64,000 bases of DNA from Ochotona curzoniae (GCF_017591425.1 NW_024467106.1:28882501-28946500); one strand, 5' to 3'; shown: positions 11,601 through 26,600, numbered from the stretch's first letter. Made by a program: numbers and translations. Notes: generated from the letters alone by a model not told the origin.

Positions 11601-14600
11601 CATCTCAAGCCAGGAATCCCCTTTTTCAGATAGGGCTGGGAAGGAAACGTAGGAACATGGGTGGAAGGAGAGGCAGGCCTACGCAAGGCAATCATCTCCA
11701 GACTTCAAAACTAAAACCTTCAAAAAAAACCCTTCCTCCAGCAAGACAAGTGATGCACCTAAACAGCACTCTGAAGCACCTAATGAAACACAGACTGCCA
11801 GCTCTGTATTTGTGATACAGAAGTGCCATCTCCAACACGCACCATGACAAGGTATTTAACTGTGCCAACATACTGGCTTTAGATGCTGCTCAAGGAGTAG
11901 CTGGGGAAAAACCCAAATTCATTATCCTGCCACACTGTGTCACCGTGTTATCCACCCCAGACGACTAGACAGATTGGAAAATCAAGGCTCGCCAGAATGA
12001 TTCGGAGATATGTATAAGGGTGCCTCTCAAGGACGCCTCATTGCTCATGTTTATATAAATTGACACCACTGCGTTAGTTAGCAAAGAGAAACCATCCTAC
12101 GTCTGTCTCTATTCCTGGAAGCATGAGCCAGGTTTTTGCTTGGAAGCTGCAAAAGTGCAGAAAAATAAGCAAGACAGAGCTAGTGAGACAATGAAAGCAA
12201 TTTAAAACAAACTGCAGGGGAAAAGGCAAAAACCAACATTATGGGGGGAAGGGAAGATATAAAAGGGTTATTTAAAAGATCCTTATGAAGATGGACATGG
12301 TCCCTTGGCAGGGACTTGGTTCCTTTGGGCGAGCCACAACAGGAGCAGAGGACTCTAGGCTACCTTGTTAATGTTGGAAACATCTATTTAAAGGACCTAA
12401 ATACCACACTGGAGATATAGTATAACTTTTGAAATAATTTAAAAAAAGCAATGAAACCATGAAATATCTACAGTTACTCACGTATTCCATGTCATGAACA
12501 TGCACAGTGTCAGGTGTGAACTCACCTTAATGCTACAGTCCGAGCAATTCAAGACGGAATCTCTCAGCCAGAGCACAGCGTCGGGTGTCCACATGCCCAT
12601 TGACTGTGGGATATCCGCTAAGCAGCACTTGATAGCCTGGAAAGTGGGGAAATGAACACAACAGTTCAAAACATTCATTTCAAAGTCATGTCAGTACTAA
12701 CTCTGCTGCGGGTCAGGTGTTGCTAAGATGGACAGCACAGCGTAGCCATAGCAGTGGCCGAGGGCGATCGCTACAGCTCTCGGGCTGAGCACCTGTTATG
12801 TTCTCGGCTCTCCTTCTGTAACTGCCCCATCTCGATTTCTGTGCCGAGCCAGGTCCTGCCTGTGTTCCCCAGCCTGTGGTGCCCCTGGTAGCCTCCTTCT
12901 CCAGGTGGTGTGGTGCCTCCGAGATCAAACGTGTAGAGCACAATGCAGGAGACAGGGCCTTCCTTCTATGTATCACTTTGAAAACCAAGGTGGTGTTTCA
13001 GAGGAGGCCGATTTGTGGTGCAAAAAGCATTTCTAGAGGCCCAGAAGCTTCACACAGCACTTCCCAAGATCCTTGCAGGTGCTGGGCTCTCATGATCACT
13101 ACATTTGTTAAGAAACTGTGACCGGAAAACCAAGGAGGGCGAGACACTCCAACACCCACGGTTAGACCTGGGAGGCACACTTGCCCAGCACTCTTCCCCT
13201 CCTGCTGCCTCTCTCACATCCCTGAATGGCAATCACTGGGGGCAAAGGTGACCTCCGGGGCATCCTCTAGCCTCACAGAAGCCCTTGAATTGGTGGAGGC
13301 AATTTCATGAAGGAGATAATACCTACTTCCAGGATTCCTACTTTCTTCCCTGGGCCCTTCCTCCCTGACCTGTATTCTCTATGCTGCAGACTGATGTGAT
13401 CACTCAGAGGGACATTGCACCCTCTGATCCCTGCAGTGGCTGGGCAGGCAGTGGGGTGGGGAGATGAAGCAGGGGTACTTGGGAGGGCAGAAGGCCAGGA
13501 AGACACTGGGAACAGTGTCCCACAAGGTACGGTGCAATGATGCTGGATTTTTTCTTGGTCAAAAAGAAATACTGTGTGATGGGATTTTAACGTGAAGTTT
13601 TCTGAATTTTTAAATCCTAGCAACCAGTTTACATGTTTAAAACACTGTGAGAGCCAAGAGCCCAAATTCGGTATTTATGGGTCAGCTCTGGCAGACCAGT
13701 AGTTGTGTTCCTCTGGCTTAGATCTCTTGGGAAGAGTGCATTAGCCCGAGGCTCACACCAGTTGGCCTTCAGCGTTTCCACAACCCAGAGTCTGAATATC
13801 TATGAACAATGTTGTGCACCTGTTTATGCGATGACTTAAGGAAGGTACTGTGGTATGACTTGCAGACAATCAGAGCAGGGCCTGACCCTTCCCTCCTGAC
13901 CCCTGTTTGCTCCAGACTGTGCAAGGAGTACGGCCCCAGATGGATGATCCAAAAGCAGCTGTGAGTGACAGCACTAACAGTCAGTCATTTCAATCATTAT
14001 GGCAACGTTACCAGTAAACATATTTTAAAAATAGGCTTGAATACCAGTTAGACAGCTTCTCTGTTATTGCTAGAAAAGGCAATAGTGACTGGAGTGACTG
14101 GAGTGAGAGAAATGCTAAATACTAGCTAATTATGGACAACTATGCTTTGTTCACTGTGTTGACAGTGGGAGAAGTATTCTGGAAAATATTAGTCTTTTTT
14201 TTAGAGAAAAAATTTCATACAGAATATATAGTCTTAAAAGTGATACATTTTGTTCTTTTCAAGATTTATTTATTTACTTGAAAGGCAGAGGAGCAAAGAG
14301 AGAAAGGGAGAGGGAAAGAGAGAGAGAGAGATATCTTTCATTCACTGTTTCATTCCTCAAATGGCTACAACAGCTAGGGCTAGGCCAGACTACAATCAGA
14401 AGCCTATGTCTCCATCTGGGTCTTCCACATGAGTGAGGGGGGCCCAAGCACTTGGGCCATCTTCCTCTGCTTTTCCAGGCATATCAGCAGGGAGCTGAAT
14501 CAGAGGTGGAGCAGCTGGGACCAGCACCCAGAAGGGACACCAGCATCTTAGACAGTGGCAATACCCACTATGTCACAACGGTTCTTAGTCATTTTGGTTG

Positions 14601-17600
14601 AGTCAAAATAATTCAATATCTTTAACTGGAAGTTTATCAACAGAAGGAAAGAGAGGCTGATGCTATCTTTTTACTGAAATGATTGGGGGAAAGTCATATG
14701 AGAAAATGATTAACGAGAAGCAGATACCCAAAGAGTCTGGTAAGCTAACTGAGCTGTAATCTTGGGGTATCAGCATGTCATATAATCTCCTGGAACCAGG
14801 CAGGAGTTGGTGCTGCCTCTGATTATTAAAATGACACCTCCAGTTGCTCAGCACAGCCTAACGATTTGATATACTCAAAAACACACATCCAGCAAACAAT
14901 ATTCCATACGTGCCACTGGTTTTATTGCCTGAGTCAGCCACCTGTTACTTCTGAAAACCAGTTACCAATCACATTTTCTTGTAAACCAGGACTTTGGTCA
15001 TTAGAAATCTGAGAAAAAAAAGATAAAAGCCAAGAGGATCCTCCCAGCGTGGTTGGGAACACGACCACCTGCGGGGGTGGGGGGTGGCCTATGGCCACAG
15101 CCTACCTGGGGTGGAATTGCAATCATCTCCTGCAGGAATCGAGGAGGAATTTCCCTGAGTTCCGACACTTTCACAGATGTCACGGTGCCAGAGTCCAAGA
15201 ACTGAACATCAAGAGCCCGGCTGCTGTGGACATTCGTGATCTGAAATGAGATGGGTGTTGGTAAAGCCAATGACATTTCCGGAAGATCAGGGCATTTCTG
15301 CACAGTCACCTTTATTATTATTATTATTATTACTGTGTGCTACAAACAACACTATCCATGCTGGCTAAAACCAGCCCTTAACATGAATGTTTTGAATGTT
15401 CTTACAGAAACTGAGTTGATTTCAACATGTAGGTGTTCATTCATTGAACAGGGAATATTCCAGTAAGTCCATCATCATCGGTCAAGTTCATAAGTAAAGC
15501 AATATTCACTACTTCTTCAATCCCAGAACATGACTGCAGAGAGGTTTTTAAAAAGTTCAAGTTGACAACTCAAAAACGGAAAACCGTGTTGTGAGTCAAA
15601 ATAGTAATTACCTTGTTATTGTTTGGGTAACTGTCAAGAACAAATGCATCATCTAAACACGGGGCCTGTTTGTCATTAACCATTGCTGTCTCCCTCCCTA
15701 ATTTTCTATGTCTCTCTCGCTCAAATATTTATTTATTTATTTGAAAAACAGAGTTACAGAGAAAGGGAAGAGGAGGGATGGAGGGAGCGAGGGAGGGGAG
15801 AGAGAGAGAGAGAATCAGTCTTCCATCTACTGGTTCACTCCTCAAACTGCTGTCAACTGCTAAGGCTTGACTAGGTTGAAACCAGGAGCTTCTTCCAGGT
15901 TTCCCATGAGGATGCAGGTGCCCGGGTACTTGGGCCATCCTCCGCTGCTTTTCTAGCAGGGAGCTGAATCTGAAGTAGAGCAGCCAGGACTTGAACCAGC
16001 ATCTATATGGGATGCCAGCATTGTAGGCAGTGGCATAATGTGCAGCCCACACATATGCCACATAATGTACTGCCCCACAGCACCAGTCCCTCCACAAATC
16101 TCTGAGAGGACGAATACTCAAACATTCTGTCCATCTCAGAGGTAGACCAAGATACAATGTGCTAGTCAAGAATACTAGGTATTTGTTTAGGGTATTTGGG
16201 CATATATAGAAGGATTTTTGTTAAAACCTAAAACGCACAAACTGGATTTAAACATGAAAACATTCAAGTTAAGAGACATTTTACAAAATCCTGCAACTCT
16301 TCAAAAAGTCACGAGGAACAAAGATGGAGTGGGCCAGGCTAGAGGATCCTCAGAGGGGACTGTGCGAGATCCTGAAGTGGGCAGACGTCTGTGGAACAGC
16401 CTGGGAACTGCTGGGGGCTCTGCCAGCTGGTGAGGCCTTGCTGCTCACCTCCAGATTTGATAATGGAACAGAGTCTGATGGGGAAGATGAGGAGAGGGCA
16501 ATTGTGGGACTTCTATAGGCTACTTTTTATTTTTTTCGAACTTTTTAAAAAGTTTAACATTAATTCAACTTAAAAAGTGGAAAGATAAATATCTGTATGC
16601 CAGAACCTGAACAGAACAGGCGCCCAAGAACTAAATAGTGCCACACTCTTTTCAACAAAATGTGTTTCTGAAGTTTAAAGCTAAGCACACACTCTTGGTC
16701 TGACAGTAACGACATTAATGACAAGAACTGTTGCTCCCATTAAAGTATATATGGCCAAGCTCTGCTTATATCAAGAACAAAATCACTATAATCAGGGTGT
16801 CAAAATGTTGTTGTGCTACAATAAAAAAAATCAACACAGTGGTGGTAAGCTTCCTAGAGTTGAGCTCTTTGAGAATCTTACAGAAATGAAGCACCACAGC
16901 CCCGAAAAACATAAAACTCACACACACGCAGACACACAGACCCCGCATATAACCCTACCAGGGTTCAGGAACCAGCTCCCCCTCCCCAAAATCCTTGCAT
17001 CCAGGTAAAGAACCTAAGCATCACAGAAAAGACAGAAAAAGAATCAGAGAAAATCAAGGCAAGAGCAGGAGTGTGGAGGGAAGGTTAGGGAAGAAGGGAG
17101 GGGAGGAGGAATGAGAAATCACATGAATCCTAACTGGCCTTTCACATAACATGCAAATATACAACAAAGCTCAACACAGCTCCTTGTAAATCCAGAACTG
17201 AGCAGTGGATTGCGCCACCAAGGTGCACTAGGCAGCAGACACGGGGCCCTGGACCAGGTAGGGGACAGGAGGGCCCCGAGACTCCCATGGCTATCGACCC
17301 AAGAGAAGGGAGAGCAAGCAGGTGGGGAAGAAGCGCAGTCCCTGTGTCCAGCAACTCCACTGCACCCATGGCACCTGTAGAACAACCTCCTCCAGTCCCC
17401 AGTCCAGACTCCTTCACTTCTTGCTGGGCACATTTATGCACTTGGATTTCTGTTATTTCTCTTACATGTTGAAAGCATGCAGCAGAAGCAGGTGTGTGCA
17501 GACACAAGTCTAGTGAGAATAGGAACAAGTCCACAACCACCAGATCACCAGGGGTGGCAATGCTCCCCACAGGGGATCCAAACAATCCCACAGTCGGGTT

Positions 17601-20600
17601 CCAGGTTATAACATGGTCTGGTTCCAGGTTATAATTTGGTCAGGTTCCAGGTTATAATATAGTCGGGTTCCAGGTTATAACATGATAGTGAGTCCATGGA
17701 TGCTGTTCCCTTTCAATTATTACTTAAAAAAAAAAGATTTATTTTTTAAATTAGAAAGTCAGCTATACAGAGAGAAGGAAAAGACAAGAAAGAAAGATCT
17801 TCTGTACACCGATTCACTCCCCAAGTAGCCACAATGGCTGGAGCTGAGCCAATCTGAAGCCAGGAGCCTAGAGCATCCTCCAGGTCTCCCATGCAGGTAT
17901 AGTGTCCCAGAGCCTTGTGCCATCCTGGACTGCCTTCCCAGGCCACAAGCAGGGAGCTGGATGGGAAGCAAGGCAGACAGGATTAGAACCAGCGTCCACA
18001 TGGGATCCTGGAGTGCAAGGCAAGGACTTTAGCCACTAGGCTACTGTGTTGGGCCCTGATTATTACTTTTAAAAGAGCTGATTTACAATAATTAAAAGAT
18101 GTCAAGTGACTGTTTTACCTCCACGCGCAGCCATTTTCCTTTGCAGTGGAAGAGGCAGATCTTCCCGCAGAAGGGCAACGAGATAAAGTACTCCGAGGTC
18201 ACATGCTGCAGGTCAGAAATGCATGGCACTCGTTAGTCCTCCTAGCTGCCACTGCTGGGCACAAGGACCTCTGGGGCCCATGCTGACTGCTCAACTACTT
18301 GTCACCTGACTTTCTGCTTAGAGAAGTGCAAATAAACCTGCCATATGACCCAGCTATCCCACTCCTAGGAGTATATCAAAGGAAATTAAATCTACATATG
18401 AAAAGGGATCCATAATTCTATATTTGCAGCAGCACAATCTACAATAGCAGACACACGTAAACAACCCAGATCTTCACCCACAGAGGAGTAGTTAAAGAAA
18501 CTAAGGAATACTAACTGCTTCTCTTTTAAAGCTCTGGAGTCTGAGGCTCCTACCCACCCACCCAGGCATTCTACCCCAACTACTCAGATTCACACTGAAG
18601 CAATCAGGGAGCCTCTCCTGCTTGCACCTAGAGGGCTAATGCTAGAGCGGGGACTGGGGGTGGGCATGATGCCGTCCTGTACCTTGCAGTGGAAGTAGTC
18701 CTCTATCTTATGCAGCAAGTCAGTGAGCTTGCTCAGACCCTTGCAAGGCACCTGGCAGTAGAGGGTTCCATCCGAGCAAATGTTTGTCACCTTGACGTTG
18801 GTGTACATAGCGTCCACCTGCAAAGGACACACTTGAGAACAGATACCTTTCCCCATCTCAGGGATTCTTCCCAGAGCCTTCATTAAAAGTCTCCCCATTA
18901 AATTTTTCTGTGTGAGAAATCAGGACAGAGTGAAATGAGTAACACAATGAAGTTACACTAAGTTAGTTCCCTCTGTTTCCAAATGAAACAGACATTTTGC
19001 AAACGTTACCATGTTCCATTGTCTGAAAGGCTAAAAACGCTCTTTATTTTGGTGCATGCCCCCTCCATCCAGAGGGATGGTTACAGGCACTAGGCTTCTG
19101 TGACATCCACAGAAGGCAAGTAAGAACGTATTCCAATGGGCAAATCTGTGACCTGGTGACTGAGACCCTGGTTAAGGTGCCACATCCCACACTGGGGTGC
19201 CTGTGTCACCTAGCAGCCTCTGGCTTCCTGCTAATGCAAACCCTGGAGGCAGCAATGATGCCTCAAATGGGTCCCTGTCACCCACAGAGAGACATAAATT
19301 GAGTCCCTGGCTTCTGGCTTCAGCCATAACCAAGGACTTTGGGGGTCACCTGAGGAGTCAACAAGCAGATGGGAATTCTCTGAGTCTCTCAAATAAGTAA
19401 CATTTTAAAAATAATTACTTTCTAATCTTAAAAAATGAATTGATCAGCCTATTTTCTAATTATCCACAGGTCACAGTAAATTTCAGTAATTTTAAAGACT
19501 ATGATCAAAGATTTAATTTTAGCTATTTTTAGTCAAGTCATAAAAACAATCCAGTTTTACTTTACTTATTATAATATATTGTTATAACAAATGTTATGCT
19601 TCCCAATATTTTTAATGAAGTCTTCAAAATGTTTTAAAATAATTTTAATTTTCAATGTCTTATCCTTTTTTAAGGTTGGTCTATTTATTTATTTGAAAGG
19701 TGGGGAGAGAAAAAAAGAGGGGGAAAGAGAGGGAGAGAGGGGGGAGGGAGAGGGGGAGAGGCAAGAAGAGGGGAGAAAGGGAAAGAGGAGAGGAGAGAGG
19801 GGAAGGGGGAGGGAGAGGTTCACTTCCCAAATGCCTGCAACAGCCAGGCCTGGCCAGCCAAAGTCAGGGGCAGGGAACTCCACCTGTGTCCTGGTCTCCC
19901 ATGTGGACGGCACATCCTCAGCCATCCCCCAGGGTGCAGGAAGGCAGAGATCTCTGAACGAAACCAGGCACTATGTTGGGACTTGGGCATCCAAGCAGCA
20001 GCTTAATCCACTGCCTCACAAATTCTAAATTTACTGAAACGTTTCCTTCTTTCTGGAAATTTATGTTCACATTTTTAAAAGTGTCTAAGCTAATAATAAA
20101 CATCTTCATGTACCTAATTTTCCCTTCTTTGTTTAAAGACTTATTTGAAAGAATAACAGAGGAAGGAAAAAGAGAGGGAGAAATGGAGGAAAGCAGAGGT
20201 GAGAGAGGAAGAGAGAGAGACAATGAACTAGCTTTCATCTCATCTGTTGGTTTACTCCCCAACTAGCCACAGCAGCCAGGGCCGGGCCAGGCCAAAGCCA
20301 GGAGCCAGGAGCCACGTTAGAGTTACCTACATGGGTGACAGGGCCCAAATACTTGGACCTTTTTCTGTTGCTTTCCCAGGTACACCAGCAGGGAGTTAGA
20401 CTGGAAGTGGAGTATCTAGAAGTTAAACTGGCACCACAATATGGAATGCCACTACCACAAAGCAGTGGCTTAACCCACTATGCCATAATACTGGCTCTCA
20501 ATTTTCCCTTCTTTTGTATTATCTTCCCTTTGCAGAAATTATATATAAAATGAACAGATGCTTTTTGAATAAAATGGGAAAAATTCAATTTTAACACATA

Positions 20601-23600
20601 GTTACAAATAATGCTTTTGCATCTTTTACCCCCATCCTCCACACATTCCTTTGGTCTCAATAAATATGTTCTCTCTAGCAAATGGTTAGCCTCAAATGAC
20701 TTTCTCCTGTATAGTATGAGGAGCAGATGATGATGGGGACCCCAGGGGTTGGTACCTGAAGATGAACTTCCAGGGACTTGTCACATGCGGCCTTCAGGCA
20801 GGTAGCATTGATGTTGATGTCATCTTCTCCCGAGGTGTCGTACAGTACCACCAGCGGGATTTCAGACTGGTCGAGCACTTCCACCGCGAAGATTTTCCCA
20901 CAGGTCAAGGACTCAACAACTTTCACCACGTCAGGGTCATCGCTCACCACTTCCAGTCCTGCAAAACATGGCACCTTTACATTCCCTCTCGGGACTGGCT
21001 CACTTACTGAGGAAGACATGGGCTACTCTGTTTTGACCACATACTGAAATCTTGACTCTCTCATGAAATTGCTGCATTCTGTGTGTAAGTTCCATTTTAC
21101 CATTTTCTTTACCTTGCCCATCAGCACTACAGATTTTTAAAAGTAAATGTAGGTGAGCCTCATTTGAATGATATGCTAAGGCAGGTAATCTTAAAACAAT
21201 AAGAAGAATCGACCAATCACAATTTCTACATTTGAAAAAAACACTTTTCTTTATATACCAATATGTATATATTTTTCTATAGATTCATCCATTTTTTATT
21301 GGAAAGGCAGAATCACAGGAGAAGGAGAAGCAAAGAGGAAGATCTTCCATCTGCTACTTCACTCCCCAAGTGACTGAGACAGCCAGAGCTGAGCTGATCT
21401 GAAGCCAGGAGCCAGGAGCTTCTTCTGGGTCTTCTCTCATGGGGTGCAGGGTCCCAAAGCTTTGGGCTGTCCTCAACTGCTTTCCCAGGCCACAAACAGG
21501 GAGCTGGATGGGAAGTGGAGCAGCTGGGGCATGAACTGGTGCCCATTTGGGATGTGAAGATTCAGCCACTGAGTTATCACACTGGTCTGACCAATTTGTA
21601 TTGAAAGCCAAAAGTCATATATATACATATAGCTATCAATTGTGTCTGTCAGTCACATAATTGCAGTTTCCTTCCTAAAATTCTATTTTGATTTGTTTCA
21701 TTTTCTAATTAAAAATACACATCTTATTTTTCTTTTTCATGTAAGAGCATTTATTTGAAAGACAGGAAAACAGAGAGAGAGAGAGATCTCACAATGGTTA
21801 GTTCACTCCCAAAATGCCCACAACATCTTGGGCTGATCAGGAGCTTGGAATGTAGTCTGAGTCTCCTATATGGGTGTCAGGAACCCAGCTGCTTGGACCA
21901 TCACCTGCTGCCACCTGGAGTGTGCACTAGTAGTAAGCTGGAATCGGGAAAGAAGTCAGGACCTGAAGTCAGGCACCCTGGTTACAGGATACCAGTGTCC
22001 CAAGTGCCATCTGAACTGCCATGCAGACTACTCCTCCTAAGGTGTTCACTGTCCGGCAGCAATGGACTTGGTGCATGGAGCCGATAATCATACTCTGAAC
22101 TACTGACTGACAATCAATAGCTGAAGTTTATTAATAGCATCAGTACTGAGGGCCACGTAGAGGAGGGCTTGAGCAATTTATATATCAACAGCAAGAGAAA
22201 GTTTACTAGGAAACAATTTGTCTAGCAGGTGCCTTTCCTTGGTCTATTATTTCCTGTTCCCTTGCTTATGAGAGGAAGCACCTCTTTTTGATCCGTTATC
22301 TAAACCTGAGGACTAGGGAGTCTCTGACCTGTTCATTTTCATATCAGTATCAACTGCTCCTAGAACATTCCAACAGGATTGTAACTAGCCCAGGCTCCAC
22401 ACTGGCAATGCTTCCCAATGTCCTCTCTTTAACCAACTGTTTTCTTACACATCTAATCAGTTGTCCTCCTACACTAAGGCAATCCATTTTTCTTATAAAA
22501 TGAACATACATTATTGGAAATTGAGATAATCACTTTCCCTTTTTCTTCACTAGATATTGTAATTAAGTACAATATATATACACACAATTACATGTAATAC
22601 AATACAGATCATAAAACATTAAAATATCCTAGCATTTTCATGTTGATTCAAAGACCACATTACACATAAAGCTATTTGGATCTGTCATGAAATAACACAT
22701 TGTAATGCTGCGTCCAGATACCACGTTCACTTTAGTATTGAACCTCCCCAGAGTGCCCTGGTGAGAGCCTTACCTGCCAGCTTACACTTAGTTGCTTGGA
22801 ACGACAGTGAACAGAACTTGGAATTCAATTTGTATGCTTTGCTCTTTTCAACATTTTCACTAAAACCATAGTCAACATAGCATACCTAATGATAAAACAA
22901 ACAATTAGGCTCAACACTCTATATCTTCACTTAAAAAAGCAATGTAATTGCAGTGGACGTCTGGCCTGGCCGTGAAGACACCTGCGGCCCAATGCAGCTT
23001 CCTGCTGTTGTAGACCTTGGGAAGCAGTGGCAATGGTGCAGATAACTGGGTTCCTGACACCAACACAGGAGACCTGGATGGCATTTCCAGCCCTGGGCTT
23101 CAGCCTGGCCTGCCCCCAGCTGGGATCCAGACAACCAGGGTTCTTGGCTGCAGGCCCCAGTCCTCCAGCTCTGCTCTTTATCACCAGGAGGGATGAGGAA
23201 AGGTGGCTCAACCCCAAGGCCTTGCTACACCAGTTTCTCAGAAGCCCCGCTGCCTGGTGCCACCAATCAGCTGCCCTGGCTCCCTACCCTCCCCATGAAA
23301 ATCAGCATCTGTGCCACCTTCTTTCCAGAGTGACACACGCCCACCCACTCCTTAGGCAGCAGTGTTTGTCACAGACAGCATCATTGTTGTGCTATCCTGG
23401 GTCAGGCTCTGGGTCCCCAAAGCAACATCTGTAAGGATTGGCCTTTTGTGACGCTTCCTGAGTCGAAGGCATGGGGGTGCTGTGCATGGACAATACGGGG
23501 TGCTGCACCAAAGCAGCAGCAACTCCCGCTGCCCCAGGGCTGTGAGGCTCCAGCTCGGCAGGAGGCCCCAAGCCTACTGACCAGAGGTCCTTGTCTGCAG

Positions 23601-26600
23601 AAACCTGTATGACTTTTCCTTGTTATAGGTCCAGATCCGTAGGAGCCTGGATGCAGATCTTGAGTTTATTTACTTTTTATTTGAGAAACAGAGTGACAGA
23701 GTGAAATGGAGGTGGAGTAAGATTGCTTTCAACTGCTGGTTCACTTTCCAATTGACCTAACAGCCAGAGCCAGGAGCCAGGAATGCCTCGTGGGTCTCTC
23801 CAGTGGGCGGCAGGGATTTGAGTGCTTGAGCCATCGTCAGCTGCCTCCCATGGTGTGTGTTAACAGGCAGCAGGATTGGGAGCCTTTTAGTTGAAAAGAA
23901 CTGTATGAAGAAAGCATTCTTTTTGAGAAAAATAAATTAAGAAACCCTATGTTGTTTTTTAGAATAATTAGCGGACTCACACTCCAGGCATCAAGCTCCA
24001 GGCCTTTACTGGTTCTCTGGTGCCACCAAGTGGCCACCGGTTTCACAGCGCCTCCTGAGTAGCCAGTACACCAGCAGAGAGGTGTCAGGCCCAGTCAGAG
24101 GATGCCCACAGAATCCTGCTTCTCCTACTTAACAAGGATCCACAGTTAGAAAGCAAAGAGAGAAGTGGTGCCTGCTACCAGACAAAGTTCAGCTTCAGAT
24201 AAACAAGCGGCTGGGGTGTCTTCCTATAAAAGTCGCTCTGCCAACTTCCCTGGGAGGCGGAACAGGATGGACCAGGCACCAGCAGCAACAGCGCAGGTGT
24301 CCGCCCATCTGCTGCGAACCATCCTGACACCTGCCCTGGTCTTTCTTGTCTCTGGCCATCCTTACTGCCCTGTGTTCCTCTTCTGCCCACTGCCATCTAG
24401 ATGTTCAAATGTCCCAGAGCCCAGGCCCCTCTCCTTTGCCAGATGTTCTTTCCCAGGCGGAATGCAACTGCGTGCTGACCCCTGCCAACTCTGATGCAGC
24501 TCCAGTATTGCTTCTCCCTGAGCCCCAAATTCCCCACATGCAGTCTGAAAGCTGTTCTCAAATTGAATGGGTCCCCCAGAATTGTTGAGTTTCCCTCATA
24601 CAGATTCTCCTCCCTAACTTTTCGGTTCCCACACAAATGGCTCCAGTAGCTGTGTCACATCTTGTCTTGTGCTTATCTCCCGCCAGTTCTACCTCCAAAC
24701 ACACCTGGATTCTCCCTTAACCTCTGAGTGCACTACTGCATCCCACTCCAGGCTACCAGCAGCTGACTACGTTTCTGCTCCCCTCCCCACAGTGACACAA
24801 GAACGCCTCTGAAAGGCACACGCGAGAGCACATCACCTGCCCATATCCTCCTGGGGGTCCTTTCGGTTATGGAGGGAGCTGGCTGCTCCTGCCGTGCCAC
24901 TGTAACCTTTTTGGCTGCTCCCCGTGTACCCCTTTACTCGCTGGGATATAATCTTCTGCAGAACAGAGACCCACCTGTCTTGTCATCTGCTCTCCAACAG
25001 TGAGATGTGAACTCCAAGTCCACCTGAGGTTCAGGCTAATGTGAGGACTGCGTCTGATCTCACAGCTAAGGAATAAGAGAAGTGATGTGACTTCCCCAAG
25101 GCCATAGGGCTAGAAAAGGCAGATCAGACAGAGACTCAGGTCCACCTGATGCCACAGCTTTAGTTCTCAAAACCACAGCAGAGGTCACAGCAGAGGCCCC
25201 CAGCAAAGGCCCACTGACAGTGCTGGACAGGCTGGGAGAGAGCTGTGTCGCCCATGGTGGGCATTTCTGCACTGCTCATGTGTCAGGAACAATAAGGTGT
25301 GGCTGCTGTCTTCATTGAGAACTCCTAAGGCCTGCAAAACAGCTGAGCTTTACTGAACTTTCTAAGGAGAGCAGGAGAAAAGTGGCCAGGAAACAGAAGT
25401 CATCTGGGGACATTTGAGAACAGCTATCCCCTGTCAACCAGAACCCAAGAGGAAGAGGATGTGATCAAGGACATACAGCGGGCAGGATCATGATGAACGC
25501 CCAAACCTTCTTGTCTGCTGATCTCTTTCCAGATGTTTCTCAAATAATCAACATATATACCCACCGAATCACCACTAGAGTCAAGGTCTGGAGCATGTCC
25601 ACTTCCCTCAAAAGATCCCTTCTGTTCTTGCAATTACCCTGCTCCAATTTCTGTCCTGCTCACTGGTCTGGTTCCCATCACTGCATGTGGGTCCATACCT
25701 GTCCTCAAGTGTCATTTATTTGGAGCCTCACAGCATTACTCCTCTGTGTCCAGTTTCTTTCACTCTGTACAGTCTGTGGCTTGCCTGTGTATGTGTGTGA
25801 GGGACCAAGGGGCAGCCCCTGGAGCTTAGCTAGAGTCCCAGCTGCAGCAGAGGGAGAGGCAGAGGGCACCTCCTCTGACTGGTATTGCTCCCCACCCATC
25901 CAGAACACGAGCTCTGGCGAGAGGCTCTCAGAGCCTGGGTCAGGACCACATGGCACCTTTTCCTGCCTCCCTTGTGGCTGCGACTGCACCCAGGGAGGTT
26001 TTCTATGTCAACCTGATGGCCACTGACTCAGGAACTAACGGGGTTACACTTTCAGCTCTCCAGGAGGGAACCACACACACAGTTAGCAGAGACAGGACAC
26101 AGAAGCTGCAGCCGCAGCTGGGAAGGTACGTGTGCACCTGCACAAGGCGAGGACAAGGTGGCACTGCTTGCCTTTATCTTGCTGTCTTCCATGGAGATGA
26201 CCTGTGCCCGTAACCAGGTGTCCTCCTCTGCGTTGACGGCCAGCAGCTGCCCCACATGCACGGCCTGGACCGGCATGACATTTAGGTTCTTGCTGTAGTA
26301 CTCCTTCATCTCATCTTCCATCAGCTCCTGGGCGGCAGAATAGTCTTTGCCCACATACCTGGGTTCAAGGAGAAAACACACATGGAGCAGAATGGAGGAC
26401 AAATTGGTCTGTGTCCATGTGATCCTGCCTTCGTCTCTGCTACCTCTGGCTCCAGCGTCAGATTCAGGTGCATCAGCAGGGAGGGGAACATGCCCTCAGG
26501 AAATCTTCATGTCTCAGTGGAAAGCAGCAAAAGGAGGCCATGGCCTGACAGTGCACAACACAGTGACTGCCAGGAAGCCCAGGAGTGAGCAGGCCAAGGG

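Noticed and set aside
17593..17684. CRISPR-like direct repeats
   Set aside because: Units are contiguous with no spacers, and the genome is mammalian; it is a minisatellite.
25490..26026. 178-codon plus-strand frame in intron 8
   Set aside because: No recognisable domain or coding signature, and the surrounding sequence shows no exon boundaries.
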